Shown here one piece after another: positions 20,032 through 29,802 of a stretch of 64,000 nt of DNA. The position numbers were made by a program, and so were the translations under genes. How positions within the stretch are numbered: position 1 is the stretch's first letter; every line of letters begins with the position of its first letter. Origin of the DNA: Sulfurisphaera javensis (GTDB lineage: Archaea; Thermoproteota; Thermoprotei_A; Sulfolobales; Sulfolobaceae); contig NZ_AP031322.1 in the NCBI RefSeq assembly GCF_041154675.1, forward strand, positions 1,426,001 through 1,490,000, read 5' to 3'. The notes under the pieces were generated by a model. That model made no database searches. It had not been told where the DNA came from and saw only the letters and a program-made list of their open reading frames with translations.

Positions 20032-20598
20032 GTGAAAATTGCCGTAATTTACTTTGGAGGTCAATATAATCATTTGATAGTAAAAGACTTAAAATATCTA
20101 GGAATAAACGCTATTCCTATTACTCCAGATAAACCAGTAGAGATTTTAAAAGACTTTGACTGTATTATTTATGGTGGAGGTCCATATTCTGTAGTTACTG
20201 AGTTAGATAAAATGGGAAATGCTGTTGATTATGTATTAAAAACGACACAACCAAAATTAGGTATATGTCTTGGTCATCAACTAATAGCTAAAGTCCTCGG
20301 CGGAGAAGTTACTAAGGCCTCTTCTCCAGAATATGGACTTGTAAAAGTCAATATACATGATGAGGACACAATATTAAGGGGTTTATCTCCAACTATTAAT
20401 GCATGGGAAAGTCATTCTGATGAGGTTGTAAATCCTCCAGCTGGATTTAGGGTATTAGCAGAGAGTGAAAACGCTAAAGTTCAAGCTATGGTAAATAAAG
20501 ATAATACAATATTTGGAGTTCAATTTCACCCAGAAGTAAAACACACTGAAAAAGGAATTGAAGTATTTAAGAACTTTATAGAAGCTTGTAAAAAATAG
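20032..20598 (+). CDS. guaAA: GMP synthase, glutamine amidotransferase subunit
   Basis: A 188-residue class I glutaminase from a GTG start, preceded by an AT-rich TATA-type region that suggests a leaderless mRNA. The nucleophile elbow is GICLGHQL (Cys near 79) and the His-Glu pair is in QFHPEV near 166. In most archaea the amidotransferase and the ATP-pyrophosphatase of GMP synthase are separate proteins, and the length suits the former. It provides ammonia for XMP to GMP conversion. Confidence 0.93.
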   Translation: MKIAVIYFGGQYNHLIVKDLKYLGINAIPITPDKPVEILKDFDCIIYGGGPYSVVTELDKMGNAVDYVLKTTQPKLGICLGHQLIAKVLGGEVTKASSPEYGLVKVNIHDEDTILRGLSPTINAWESHSDEVVNPPAGFRVLAESENAKVQAMVNKDNTIFGVQFHPEVKHTEKGIEVFKNFIEACKK

Positions 20599-20600
20599 AC

Positions 20601-21380
<780 letters not shown>

Positions 21381-21448
21381 AATTTTAAAATTTGAGTATA
21401 ACCTAATAAAATATGATGAAGAACAGCGGATCTGCTGAGTGATGAATG

Positions 21449-21919
21449 ATGTACTGGGTAAGAAGAGGAATTATAGGCGGATCACCTATTCCATACACTG
21501 AAGATGAAATAGATGAATGGAAAAAGAATGGGGTAAAACGTGTATTAGTTTTACCAGAAGAATGGGAAATAGAAGAGGCTTGGGGCTCATCTGTGTATTA
21601 CTTCACTTTATTAAAAGAAAAAGGATTTGAATTTCTTCATATACCTATACCCGATGGTTACCCACCAACATTTGATCAGATGCTAGAGATTTTCAAATGG
21701 TTAAAGAAAGATAATGGAAATTTGGTTCATTGTGTAGGTGGAATAGGTAGAACTGGCACTGTAATTGCTGCCTATTTAATACTTGAGGAAGATTTAGATA
21801 GTGGTGAAGCCATTGAAGAGGTTAGAAATCATAGGCCTGGAGCTGTTCAGACGTATGAGCAACAGTTGTTTTTATTACAGTTAGAGAAGATGAAAGAAAA
21901 ATGGAGAAATATATTTTAG
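21449..21919 (+). CDS. Protein tyrosine phosphatase (SsoPTP-like)
   Basis: A 156-residue phosphatase starting [16 protein letters not shown]. The phosphate loop [10 protein letters not shown] near 98 has the catalytic Cys and Arg (CX5R), the general acid Asp lies in the IPIPDGYPP loop, and [10 protein letters not shown] is the Q-loop. It closely follows the small archaeal PTP of Sulfolobus solfataricus, which removes phosphate from Tyr and Ser. The second ATG is chosen because the family starts MYWVRR; a purine-rich GAGTGATGA lies just upstream. It overlaps endonuclease V by 19 bases. Confidence 0.94.
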   Translation: MYWVRRGIIGGSPIPYTEDEIDEWKKNGVKRVLVLPEEWEIEEAWGSSVYYFTLLKEKGFEFLHIPIPDGYPPTFDQMLEIFKWLKKDNGNLVHCVGGIGRTGTVIAAYLILEEDLDSGEAIEEVRNHRPGAVQTYEQQLFLLQLEKMKEKWRNIF

Positions 21920-22491
21920 ATTTTTTAATTAAATTTCAGCAATTAATAGCAAAAAATGTTAAAATTGAGCATTTTGGCTTAGAAAAAGCAAAAAGTATTT
22001 GTGGCGTAGATATTGCATATAAAGGAAATATAGGATACGCAGTTGCAGTAAAGGAAGAAAACGGAAATTATGAATATAATTTAGTTAAAGGTGACGTATT
22101 TTTCCCTTATATACCTACTTTTCTCTTTATGAGGGAAGCTCCGTTAATGATAAAAGCAGTAGAAAAATATGAGTGTGACTTAATCTTAGTTGATGGTCAT
22201 GGTTTAACTCACCCTAGGAAGAGCGGGATAGCAACTGTTATAGGCGTACTTCTTGATAAACCAACTATAGGAGTAGCGAAATCAAGGTTAACTGGGGAAT
22301 ATCTAATGGAAAATGGAATAACGTACGTCATCGTTAACGGGGAAAAGTTAGGGGTGAAAGTAGGAAAATATTTCTATAGTATAGGTAATAAAACTGACTT
22401 GGATGACATTATCTCACTATCAAGACTAGGTTATCCTACAGTTCTAAAGATGGCAGATAAACTCTCAAAAGAGTTGAAGAAAAAAGAATAA
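21901..22491 (+). CDS. nfi: Endonuclease V
   Basis: A 196-residue nuclease. The metal-binding Asp is in [12 protein letters not shown] (near 40), the second Asp/His set is in [18 protein letters not shown] (near 98-115), followed by the Y/FIP wedge ([14 protein letters not shown]) and GVAKSRL. The enzyme cuts DNA, or RNA, one nucleotide 3' of deoxyinosine. This suits a hot acid habitat, where adenine deaminates. It is cotranscribed with the PTP gene (19-base overlap). Confidence 0.95.
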   Translation: MEKYILDFLIKFQQLIAKNVKIEHFGLEKAKSICGVDIAYKGNIGYAVAVKEENGNYEYNLVKGDVFFPYIPTFLFMREAPLMIKAVEKYECDLILVDGHGLTHPRKSGIATVIGVLLDKPTIGVAKSRLTGEYLMENGITYVIVNGEKLGVKVGKYFYSIGNKTDLDDIISLSRLGYPTVLKMADKLSKELKKKE

Positions 22492-22516
22492 TAAACTTGT
22501 GTTCGTATTATAAATT

Positions 22517-23119
22517 ATGAAGGTTGAAGTTCCACAAATTCCAGAAGAGAAAGAAGTTTTGCTCTCTCCATCAGACACAGCTTTACTTATTGTAGACATG
22601 CAAAATGATTTTGTTAGAAAAGAAGGAAAGTTATATGTTCCAACTGCTGAAGCAACAATACCTTCAATTAAAAAATTGATTGATAAAGCTAGGAGTGCTA
22701 ATGCTTTAATAATTTACACACAAGACTGGCATATGAAAGATGATCCAGAGTTTAAAATATGGGGGGAACATGCATTAGCTGGAACTTGGGGAGCCGAAAT
22801 AGTAGACGAATTAAAACCAGAAAAAGATGATTTTATAGTCAAAAAATACCGTTATGATGCATTTTTTGAAACCCCCCTAGATTACATTTTAAGGGTTAAA
22901 GGAATAAAGAATGTCGTAGTTACTGGAACAGTAGCTAACATTTGTGTTTTGCATACAGCAGGAAGTGCTGCATTAAGGTGGTATAACGTAATAATGATAA
23001 AAGATGGAATATCAGCGGTTACAGATTTTGACTATTACGCTACATTAAGACAAGTGGACTTTCTATATAAAGGCAAAATTACAGATTCCTCTGGAGTAAA
23101 ATTTATTACTAGAATATAA
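22517..23119 (+). CDS. pncA: Nicotinamidase / isochorismatase-family hydrolase
   Basis: A 200-residue protein with the triad of the family: Asp in LLIVDMQNDFV (near 27), Lys in the FIVKKYRYDAFFETPL stretch, and Cys in VVTGTVANICVLHTA (near 144). The metal-binding DWH sequence (TQDWHMKDDPEF) is present as in pyrazinamidases/nicotinamidases. It turns nicotinamide into nicotinate for NAD salvage. Family membership is certain; substrate rests on the DWH site. Confidence 0.9.
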   Translation: MKVEVPQIPEEKEVLLSPSDTALLIVDMQNDFVRKEGKLYVPTAEATIPSIKKLIDKARSANALIIYTQDWHMKDDPEFKIWGEHALAGTWGAEIVDELKPEKDDFIVKKYRYDAFFETPLDYILRVKGIKNVVVTGTVANICVLHTAGSAALRWYNVIMIKDGISAVTDFDYYATLRQVDFLYKGKITDSSGVKFITRI

Positions 23120-23131
23120 GGTTTTTATCCT

Positions 23132-24106
23132 ATGGATTATTACGCCATAGTACACAATGATTTTGACGGCACAGCCTCAGCAGCAGTTTATGCTAGAGCA
23201 GTAAACAGTTTACCTAAGAAAACCTTCTTTACTGAACCTACAAAGATTCATGACCTATTAGGAAAACTTGAGTTAAGAGGAGTAAATAACATAATGATAG
23301 CTGATATAGGGATTAATGCATCGACTCTTGAGACGACCCTTAAGAATCTAAAAAGATTAATTTCTGAGGGAGCAAAAGTCCAATGGTTTGATCATCATGT
23401 ATGGAAAGAAGATTGGAAAAAGAAACTAAATGAAATTGGAGTTGAAGTCTATCATGATACATCAACTTGTGGAGCTGGTGTAATTGTAAAATATCTAATC
23501 CCTAATGACGAGTTTTCGAAAAAGCTAGCTAGTGCTGATTGTTCAGTTGATATATGGCTTCATGATGATCCGATGGGTGAAAAACTTAGAAGAGTAGTTG
23601 AATCTAATAGAGATTATAGTTGGAAAGAATATCTAATAAAAAAATTCTATCAAGGCATATTATGGGATGAGGAATTCGAGAAGATACTTATAGATCAAGT
23701 AGACAAGGAGTTAAAGGGTTATGAAAAACTTCAGAAATACGTTAGATTATTAGAAATAGATGGAAAAAAAGTAGTAGTTGCTGTAAGATGGAAAGGTCCC
23801 CCAGATATAAGCTATGCTTCACAGTTTTTAATGAATAGATATAATGCAATTGTTTTTGCATCGGTTAATGGTAAAGCAATTTCGTTTAGAAGCAATATTA
23901 TAGAAGTTAGAAAATATGCTGAAAAATTAGGAGGAGGTGGGCATCCATTAGCGGCAGGTGCAGGTTTAAAAGCACCATTTTGGAGATTTTTCCTTCATAG
24001 ATTAGGTTATAGAAAACCGATGCTTGATTGGGTAAGTAATATAGTTAAGAATGTAATAAATGATATAGGTTTTGTCCCCTACCAGAAAAAAGATGTACCA
24101 ATGTAA
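23132..24106 (+). CDS. DHH-family phosphoesterase
   Basis: A 324-residue protein with an N-terminal DHH domain: HNDFDGTASAAVY (metal motif I), MIADIGI, and QWFDHHVW (the DHH motif near 91). The C-terminal DHHA1 domain ends with the GGGGHPLAAGAGL loop. It is related to oligoribonuclease NrnA, RecJ-type and cyclic dinucleotide phosphodiesterases. In archaea such proteins act as exonucleases or c-di-AMP/pAp phosphatases; which one is not decidable. Confidence 0.88.
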   Translation: MDYYAIVHNDFDGTASAAVYARAVNSLPKKTFFTEPTKIHDLLGKLELRGVNNIMIADIGINASTLETTLKNLKRLISEGAKVQWFDHHVWKEDWKKKLNEIGVEVYHDTSTCGAGVIVKYLIPNDEFSKKLASADCSVDIWLHDDPMGEKLRRVVESNRDYSWKEYLIKKFYQGILWDEEFEKILIDQVDKELKGYEKLQKYVRLLEIDGKKVVVAVRWKGPPDISYASQFLMNRYNAIVFASVNGKAISFRSNIIEVRKYAEKLGGGGHPLAAGAGLKAPFWRFFLHRLGYRKPMLDWVSNIVKNVINDIGFVPYQKKDVPM

Positions 24107-24205
24107 AAATACTATCTTGAAAGAATGATTTATAAGCTCATCTATTAACTTTCATTTAAAAATAATTTAAAAACTTGAAAAGATACTAACTTATAGTGAT
24201 TCTAA

Positions 24206-24853
24206 ATGGTAAAGCTATACTCCAAGTTTCCAGATACTCAAGTATTAACAACTAAAGGTCCAATAGACTTTTACAAAGATATATTCGGAAAAGGGAAGTG
24301 GCTATTCCTATTTGCTCATCCAGCAGACTTTACTCCAGTATGCACTACGGAATTTGTTGCCTTTTCTCAAAAATATGAAGAGTTCAAAAAACTCGGTGTT
24401 GAATTAGTGGGAATGAGTGTTGATAGTGTTTATTCTCATATTCAATGGTTAATGGATATAGAGCAAAGGTATGGTATTAAGGTACCATTCCCAGTAATTG
24501 CAGACCCAGACAAGAAGTTGGCTAGAATGCTAGATGCCTTAGATGAAGCATCAGGGCAAACAATTAGAATTGTTGTGTTAGCCTCACCTGATGGAATAAT
24601 CAGATTTGTTGCTCAATATCCATTAGAATTTGGTAGAAACATTGATGAACTACTCAGAATAACCAAGGCAGCAATAGTTAATTATAAAGCAAAAGTAGTA
24701 TTACCGGCAAACTGGCAACCTGGACAAGATGTTATAGTTCCGCCACCAGCAATATTTGATGAGGCAGAAATGAGGATAAAATTACCAAATGCAAAAGCTT
24801 GGTACTTACTATTTAAGAAATACGAAGAATTACCACAAGATCAAAGAGTCTGA
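24206..24853 (+). CDS. Peroxiredoxin, Prx6-type, single cysteine
   Basis: A 215-residue peroxiredoxin with AHPADFTPVCTTEF (peroxidatic Cys near 46) and the R of the active site near 128. Archaeal relatives such as the Aeropyrum thioredoxin peroxidase have two further C-terminal cysteines. None is present here: the matching region reads AWYLLFKKYEELPQ. It is therefore a 1-Cys enzyme that must use an external reductant for the sulfenic acid. It reduces hydrogen peroxide and organic peroxides. Confidence 0.93.
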   Translation: MVKLYSKFPDTQVLTTKGPIDFYKDIFGKGKWLFLFAHPADFTPVCTTEFVAFSQKYEEFKKLGVELVGMSVDSVYSHIQWLMDIEQRYGIKVPFPVIADPDKKLARMLDALDEASGQTIRIVVLASPDGIIRFVAQYPLEFGRNIDELLRITKAAIVNYKAKVVLPANWQPGQDVIVPPPAIFDEAEMRIKLPNAKAWYLLFKKYEELPQDQRV

Positions 24854-25503
24854 ATCAATACTATTTTTTTATTTGCTGGTAAAGCTACATTATACACTCT
24901 TACATTTCTTACTATACTGAAAGTTATTTTTGCATAATGAGCATGACCATGAATTGCAATATGTGGTAAGCATTCGGCTTCTTCAATTATTCTATCTCCT
25001 AGTTGAGGATAAGCTGACTTTCTTTCTCCAACAACTGTGGCAAAGCTTGAAGCATAATGTGTTAGTAAGATCTTTATATCCCCATCTTCACATAACATTT
25101 TCATTATTTTTTCTTTTCTCTCTCTATAGAAAGTTTCATCCATACCATTAAGTCTTTGCCATTTTGTAGGTTCTTCTAATACTCCTTCACTTCCTATTAT
25201 AGTTACTGTTTTATTATCTATATTTAACTTTATTGAATTATCTTCTACCCAAATTATCTTATCAAAGTACTTTTTGTAATATTCTCTCTTTTCATAAAAG
25301 TCTTCATTTCCAAAGACAGCAACAGTAGTATACTTTTTTAATACTTCATATATGGGATAGAAGTGGTTATATTCTCCTTCATTTACTAGATCACCAGCTA
25401 AAAGAAATAGATCTATTTTTACGTTTCTAATACTATTAAATGCCATAAAGAACTGTGTGAGGTACTTAGGTGAGTGGATATCAGAGGTAGCAGCTATTAG
25501 CAT
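24841..25503 (-). CDS. Calcineurin-like metallophosphoesterase
   Basis: A 220-residue phosphoesterase with the metal motifs in order: ATSDIHSPKYL near 5, LLAGDLVNEGE near 34, FGNEDFYEK near 60 (the GNHD variant), LLTHYAS near 145 and IHGHAHYA near 187. It is a cytoplasmic hydrolase of unknown substrate. It ends over the last 13 bases of the convergent peroxiredoxin gene. Confidence 0.9.
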   Translation of the reverse strand: MLIAATSDIHSPKYLTQFFMAFNSIRNVKIDLFLLAGDLVNEGEYNHFYPIYEVLKKYTTVAVFGNEDFYEKREYYKKYFDKIIWVEDNSIKLNIDNKTVTIIGSEGVLEEPTKWQRLNGMDETFYRERKEKIMKMLCEDGDIKILLTHYASSFATVVGERKSAYPQLGDRIIEEAECLPHIAIHGHAHYAKITFSIVRNVRVYNVALPANKKIVLIQTL

Positions 25504-25539
25504 AATTTAAATTCTTCTTTGTGTATAAGAAATTTAATT

Positions 25540-26691
25540 GTGAAGTTAGAAGGAATTGCTGATTTACCTTTACATACGGGTCATGTTCCTCCATGGCTAG
25601 CTCAGATTATGAAAAGACTTAGCAAAGCAATTATAGATATTATGGTAATTGAATGGGGTCCAGAAAAAGTAGTTGAAAGATTATCAAACCCCCTTTGGTT
25701 TCAAGGGTTTAACAATATAATTGGCATGGATTGGGATTCCTCTGGTTCAACAACTGTAACATTAGGAATACTTAAAGAAGTGATAAGACCAGAAGAAGAG
25801 GGATTAGCTATATTAGGTGGTAAAGGAAAGAATGCCATTAAGGTCCCAGAAGAATTATACTCTTTCTCTCAAAAGTACGATTTAGATTATCAAAGGTTAA
25901 TTAAAGCAAGTAAACTAGTGGCAAAAGTAGATAGTGTCCTTATTCAAGATTCTCACACATTATATCATCATTCTTTCTTGGTAACTACTTCAGGAAAATG
26001 GGGGATAATACAGCAAGGTATGAATGTAGAAACAAGGTTCGCAAGGCGATATCATTGGAAAGAAACTGATAACTTTATCATTGAACCTCATGATGGAATT
26101 GCTGGTATAAAACAAAATATTGCAGTGAATGTGATAGAAAAAGATAAGGATAAAACTAGAAAATTAATCGTTGACCTAGTAAAAGAAAGGCCAACAAATG
26201 TTATTGGGCAAATAAAGAAAGCATTAGCCGTTTTAAAAGGTCAATCTACTTTAGATTCTTTTGGGAAGGCATTTAATGTTGTTATTTCTCCAGAGGCTAA
26301 AATAGTTTATATGAAGCCAATTGATGTTAATAAAATACAAACTGTTTTACAGCAACTATATGAATATAATCCTTCTAATTTAGAAGAAGTTCTTCTTAAC
26401 GGCCTTGGACCCTCTACAGCAAGAGCCTTATATTTAGTTGCTGATTTAATATATAATGAGCCACCTTCATATAATGATCCAGTAAATTATCCATACGATC
26501 CATTTAAATATGCGTTTGCCAGTGGTGGAAAAGATGGAGTTCCTTATCCAGTAAATAGAAAAGTTGCGTGGGAAGTGATATATACTTTGGAAGATATTAT
26601 AGAAAAAGCAAAGTTAGAAAGGAAGGATAAAGATTTTGCTTTAAACAAATTAAAAGAGTTGGTAAAGAATGGAAATAAAGAAGGGCCTTGA
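25540..26691 (+). CDS. DUF763 family protein
   Basis: A 383-residue protein of the archaeal and thermophilic-bacterial DUF763 family, which typically begins MKxxGxADLPLHxGxVPPWL. The GTG at 25540 gives MKLEGIADLPLHTGHVPPW and is preferred to the TTG at 25519. The middle has a WDSSGSTT block and an ARRYHWKETDNFIIEPHDGI stretch. The family has an unknown function; a link to nucleic acids has been guessed elsewhere but nothing in this sequence proves it. Its end overlaps the citrate synthase start by 23 bases. Confidence 0.88.
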   Translation: MKLEGIADLPLHTGHVPPWLAQIMKRLSKAIIDIMVIEWGPEKVVERLSNPLWFQGFNNIIGMDWDSSGSTTVTLGILKEVIRPEEEGLAILGGKGKNAIKVPEELYSFSQKYDLDYQRLIKASKLVAKVDSVLIQDSHTLYHHSFLVTTSGKWGIIQQGMNVETRFARRYHWKETDNFIIEPHDGIAGIKQNIAVNVIEKDKDKTRKLIVDLVKERPTNVIGQIKKALAVLKGQSTLDSFGKAFNVVISPEAKIVYMKPIDVNKIQTVLQQLYEYNPSNLEEVLLNGLGPSTARALYLVADLIYNEPPSYNDPVNYPYDPFKYAFASGGKDGVPYPVNRKVAWEVIYTLEDIIEKAKLERKDKDFALNKLKELVKNGNKEGP

Positions 26692-27790
26692 GGATGTTTA
26701 TGTTAAAGAGACAGAGATAACATATATTGATGGAGAATTAGGTAGATTGTATTATAGAGGTTATTCCATTTATGATTTAGCAGAATTTTCCAATTTTGAA
26801 GAGGTAAGTTATCTTATTCTTTATGGAAAATTACCAAACAAGGAAGAGCTAAGCTGGTTTCAAGAGAAACTAAGGGAAGAAAGATATCTACCAGATTTTA
26901 TAGTTAAATTTCTTAAGGAAGTTAGAAAAGATGCTCAACCTATGGATGTTTTAAGAACAGCTGTAAGTCTTTTAGGAATAGAAGATAGTAAAAATGATGA
27001 ACCATTAGATGTAAAGGGAATAAAATTAATCTCAAAGTTTCCAACTATTGTAGCAAATTACGCTAGATTAAGAAAAGGGTTAGAGGTAATTGATCCCGAT
27101 CCAAAATTATCTCATGCTGAGAATTTCTTATACATGCTTTACGGAAATAAACCAAATGAAATAAAAGCTAAAACCATGGATGTAGCACTTATTTTGCATA
27201 TAGATCATGAAATGAATGCATCAACTTTTGCTTCATTAGTAGTCGCATCAACTCTTTCAGATATATACTCATCAATTATTGCTGGAATTTCAGCATTAAA
27301 GGGTCCATTACATGGAGGAGCTAATTATGAAGCCTTAAAAATGTTCAAAGAAATAGGTTCTCCAGAAAATGTAAACGATTACATACTTAATAAATTATCT
27401 AACAAGCAAAGGATAATGGGATTTGGACATAGAGTGTATAAGACTTATGATCCAAGAGCTAGAATATTAAAACAATATGCAAAATTATTGGCTGAAAAAG
27501 AAGGAGGAGAGATAAACACATTGTATTCAATTGCTGAAAAAGTAGAGGAAATAGGAATAAAATATTTAGGCTCAAGAGGAATATATCCAAATGTTGACTT
27601 CTTCTCTAGTATAGTATTCTATGCTTTAGGATTCGAACCTGATTTATTTCCAGCTGTTTTTGCTTCAGCAAGAGTAGTAGGATGGGTTGCTCACATTATA
27701 GAGTATATAAAAGATAATAAGATAATTAGACCTAAAGCATACTATAAAGGGGAAATAGGAAAGAAATATATTCCAATCGACAGTAGGTAA
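26669..27790 (+). CDS. gltA: Citrate synthase
   Basis: A 373-residue enzyme of the short, thermophilic-archaeal type. The catalytic His residues and Asp are in LHIDHEMNASTFAS, GPLHGGANYEALKM, and GFGHRVYKTYDPRA, and ARVVGWVAHIIEY closes the active site. It condenses oxaloacetate and acetyl-CoA. S. tokodaii is known to have two citrate synthases; this length fits. The start lies within the end of the DUF763 gene, with GGTAAAG as a weak ribosome site. Confidence 0.96.
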   Translation: MEIKKGLEDVYVKETEITYIDGELGRLYYRGYSIYDLAEFSNFEEVSYLILYGKLPNKEELSWFQEKLREERYLPDFIVKFLKEVRKDAQPMDVLRTAVSLLGIEDSKNDEPLDVKGIKLISKFPTIVANYARLRKGLEVIDPDPKLSHAENFLYMLYGNKPNEIKAKTMDVALILHIDHEMNASTFASLVVASTLSDIYSSIIAGISALKGPLHGGANYEALKMFKEIGSPENVNDYILNKLSNKQRIMGFGHRVYKTYDPRARILKQYAKLLAEKEGGEINTLYSIAEKVEEIGIKYLGSRGIYPNVDFFSSIVFYALGFEPDLFPAVFASARVVGWVAHIIEYIKDNKIIRPKAYYKGEIGKKYIPIDSR

Positions 27791-27796
27791 TCTAAA

Positions 27797-28456
27797 TTGA
27801 TTAAAATTAGAATAAATAAAGAAGAGGAACTGTTTGGGAAGTTAGTAAAGATGGGAGAAGATATAAAAGTAGCTTGCGATACGTTAAAACAGTTAGTTCA
27901 AGGTGTAATTTATAATAATGATGATGCCATAAATAGTAATTTAGTTAAAATAAAGACAATAACGGAAAAAATCGCTATGAATAGGGAAGAAGTTCTTGAA
28001 TTACTTTATAGTGGTGCATTTTTACCAGACTTTAAAGAAGCAATGGTTATGTTAACTCAAGCCCTATATCATACTGGAACTTCAATAAAAGATTCTGCAA
28101 GATCCTTAGCATCTAGAAAACCATCAGAGAAATGTGTAATTAGTGTAAAGGAGAGCATATTATCTTATTTATCCATCATACAAGAAGCATCAGAGAAAAT
28201 GATTACAATGTTATCTACGTTATCTAGAGATATGCAAGAGGCATTAAAGATAGGAAGAGAAATACAGATGTTAGAGAGAGCTGGAGATGATATGAAAGAT
28301 ACATTAATTACCAAGCTATATGAGTTAGAGAAAGAAATAGACTTAATAACAATATTACAAATGAGAGATGTAATATTCTTTTTAGATGACATATTGGACT
28401 CAATGGAAGAAGCAACTTTGAGCGTTGAGATTCTTTATGCAACCTTAAAGGCCTAA
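27797..28456 (+). CDS. DUF47/PhoU-like protein
   Basis: A 219-residue all-helical protein from a TTG start 6 bases after citrate synthase. It has two PhoU-like helical halves, with the pattern EEELFGKLVKMGEDIK and a late ...ILQMRDVIFFLDDILDSMEEA motif typical of DUF47 proteins. DUF47 proteins sit with PiT phosphate transporters and are thought to regulate them. Here the transporter is the convergent next gene, with an overlap of 12 bases, rather than in the same operon. Confidence 0.82.
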   Translation: MIKIRINKEEELFGKLVKMGEDIKVACDTLKQLVQGVIYNNDDAINSNLVKIKTITEKIAMNREEVLELLYSGAFLPDFKEAMVMLTQALYHTGTSIKDSARSLASRKPSEKCVISVKESILSYLSIIQEASEKMITMLSTLSRDMQEALKIGREIQMLERAGDDMKDTLITKLYELEKEIDLITILQMRDVIFFLDDILDSMEEATLSVEILYATLKA

Positions 28457-29413
28457 AATACTTTTTAAAACCCCATATGTTGCTAAAGTAACGATTATTG
28501 CTAAAACAGGAGAAATTGTCCAACCTCTTGCAATTTGAAGTAATTGCCTTTTTATATCAAAACCAAAACTTCTAAAGCTTAAACCAATTATTCCTCCCAT
28601 AATTGTTTGTGTTATAGATATTGGTACACCTAGAACTGTAAAAATTTCAGAAATTATATCACTTCCAATGAGTGCTGATGATGCAGCAATATATCCTAGT
28701 CGTGTTATTCTAAACCCTACAGTTATTGCTGCTCTTTGAGAACCTAGATAAAGGCCTAAAACAGCAGCTATTGCATAAATTAGAGAAGTTATATAATAAG
28801 GTTCTGCTAGTATGCCAGCAGAAATTATAATTCCTATAGCATTTGCTCCAGTTACATAAGAAGTAAAAATTGAGGCTATAATTAAAGAATATTTATAATA
28901 TTTAATTTGTTTTATAAAGTTTATGTTTCTATTTCTGAAAGCACTTACTAAACCAAAGTACATAGAGAGAGAAGTAATTATTGCTATTAATGGGGATATA
29001 CCCCAGGAGGCTACGGTAAACCAAAATTTTTCCCAATCAAAGCTAATAAATCCTCTTGATATTAAAACCAAAACAGCTATAGAAGGGTATATCATTTGAC
29101 TCAATGAAGCAGGAATGCCTCTTTGATTCAAATAATAAAAAGTAGTAGTTGAAGATAAAAGAATAGAAGATAAAAGAATTTCCAATAAAATTTCTTCCTC
29201 AGATTTTAAGATACCATAAATACTGTTAATCATAGTATAACTTCCTAAAAACGCGCCAATAAACAAAGAAATGGCATTTATTGCGTATGACTGTTTTCTT
29301 TTAAGTACATTGGTTGAAAGAAGGATACCTAAAGCTACAGCAGAATTATTTCCACCTACACTAAAAGATGCTAATAATCCTACTATGAAAATGAGTAATA
29401 ATAAAAGATTCAT
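28445..29413 (-). CDS. pit: PiT-family inorganic phosphate permease
   Basis: A 322-residue membrane protein with about nine membrane segments. Two inverted PiT repeats can be seen: ASFSVGGNNSAVALG near the N terminus, where the usual GANDVANA is altered, and SYVTGANAIGIIISAG in the second half, nearer to consensus. PiT proteins import phosphate with H+ or Na+. It follows the RHH regulator gene with a 4-base overlap (ATGA) and faces the DUF47 gene. Confidence 0.85.
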   Translation of the reverse strand: MNLLLLLIFIVGLLASFSVGGNNSAVALGILLSTNVLKRKQSYAINAISLFIGAFLGSYTMINSIYGILKSEEEILLEILLSSILLSSTTTFYYLNQRGIPASLSQMIYPSIAVLVLISRGFISFDWEKFWFTVASWGISPLIAIITSLSMYFGLVSAFRNRNINFIKQIKYYKYSLIIASIFTSYVTGANAIGIIISAGILAEPYYITSLIYAIAAVLGLYLGSQRAAITVGFRITRLGYIAASSALIGSDIISEIFTVLGVPISITQTIMGGIIGLSFRSFGFDIKRQLLQIARGWTISPVLAIIVTLATYGVLKSILGL

Positions 29414-29628
29414 ACTTTCTTCTTTTCCTCTTTTTCTATGCTCTTTAAGTAATTAATATATTCTATTATTGCATCTCTAATTAAATCGCTCCTATTAGTA
29501 TAACCTAGCATTTTTGCTTTTTCATCAATTTCTCTCAAAAAATCTTCTTCTAGTTTAAATGAAATTGTCTTTACTTCACCTAAATCTATTTCAAACATAG
29601 TTTCATCCACTTTTCGTATAGTTGCCAT
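29410..29628 (-). CDS. Ribbon-helix-helix transcriptional regulator
   Basis: A 72-residue protein. KTISFKLEEDFLREIDEKAKMLGYTNRSDLIRDAIIEYINYL is a classic RHH domain: beta strand, helix, turn with NRSDLIRD, helix. A lysine-rich tail follows. The ATG at 29628 (MATIRKVDE) is the natural start. It is the first gene of a two-gene operon with the phosphate permease, and inverted repeats flank its promoter, so it probably represses itself and the permease. What it senses is unknown; no metal site of the NikR kind is present. Confidence 0.86.
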   Translation of the reverse strand: MATIRKVDETMFEIDLGEVKTISFKLEEDFLREIDEKAKMLGYTNRSDLIRDAIIEYINYLKSIEKEEKKKV

Positions 29629-29631
29629 AAG

Positions 29632-29691
29632 TATCAAAAAGAAATTGTAAGGACCTATAAAAAATCTTTTCTGAGAAATCTCTTTTTGATA
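29632..29691. promoter_or_regulatory. 14-bp inverted repeat bracketing the RHH-PiT promoter
   Basis: Left arm TATCAAAAAGAAAT at 29632-29645 and right arm ATCTCTTTTTGATA at 29678-29691 are inverted copies with 13 of 14 positions matching. Between them lies a minus-strand TATA-like TTTTTATAGG (about 29657-29665), so the left arm would overlap the transcription start and the right arm lies upstream. RHH dimers bind short inverted repeats, so this looks like an operator for the adjacent regulator. Confidence 0.6.
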
Positions 29692-29802
29692 AGGTTTATA
29701 TAAGGCTATATTATATGCTGAAGCATACTACATATTTAAAGGCAGATGGATAATAAGGGAAAATACTTTTAAGGCTAAATATAATAAGGAAATAGTTTTA
29801 AA

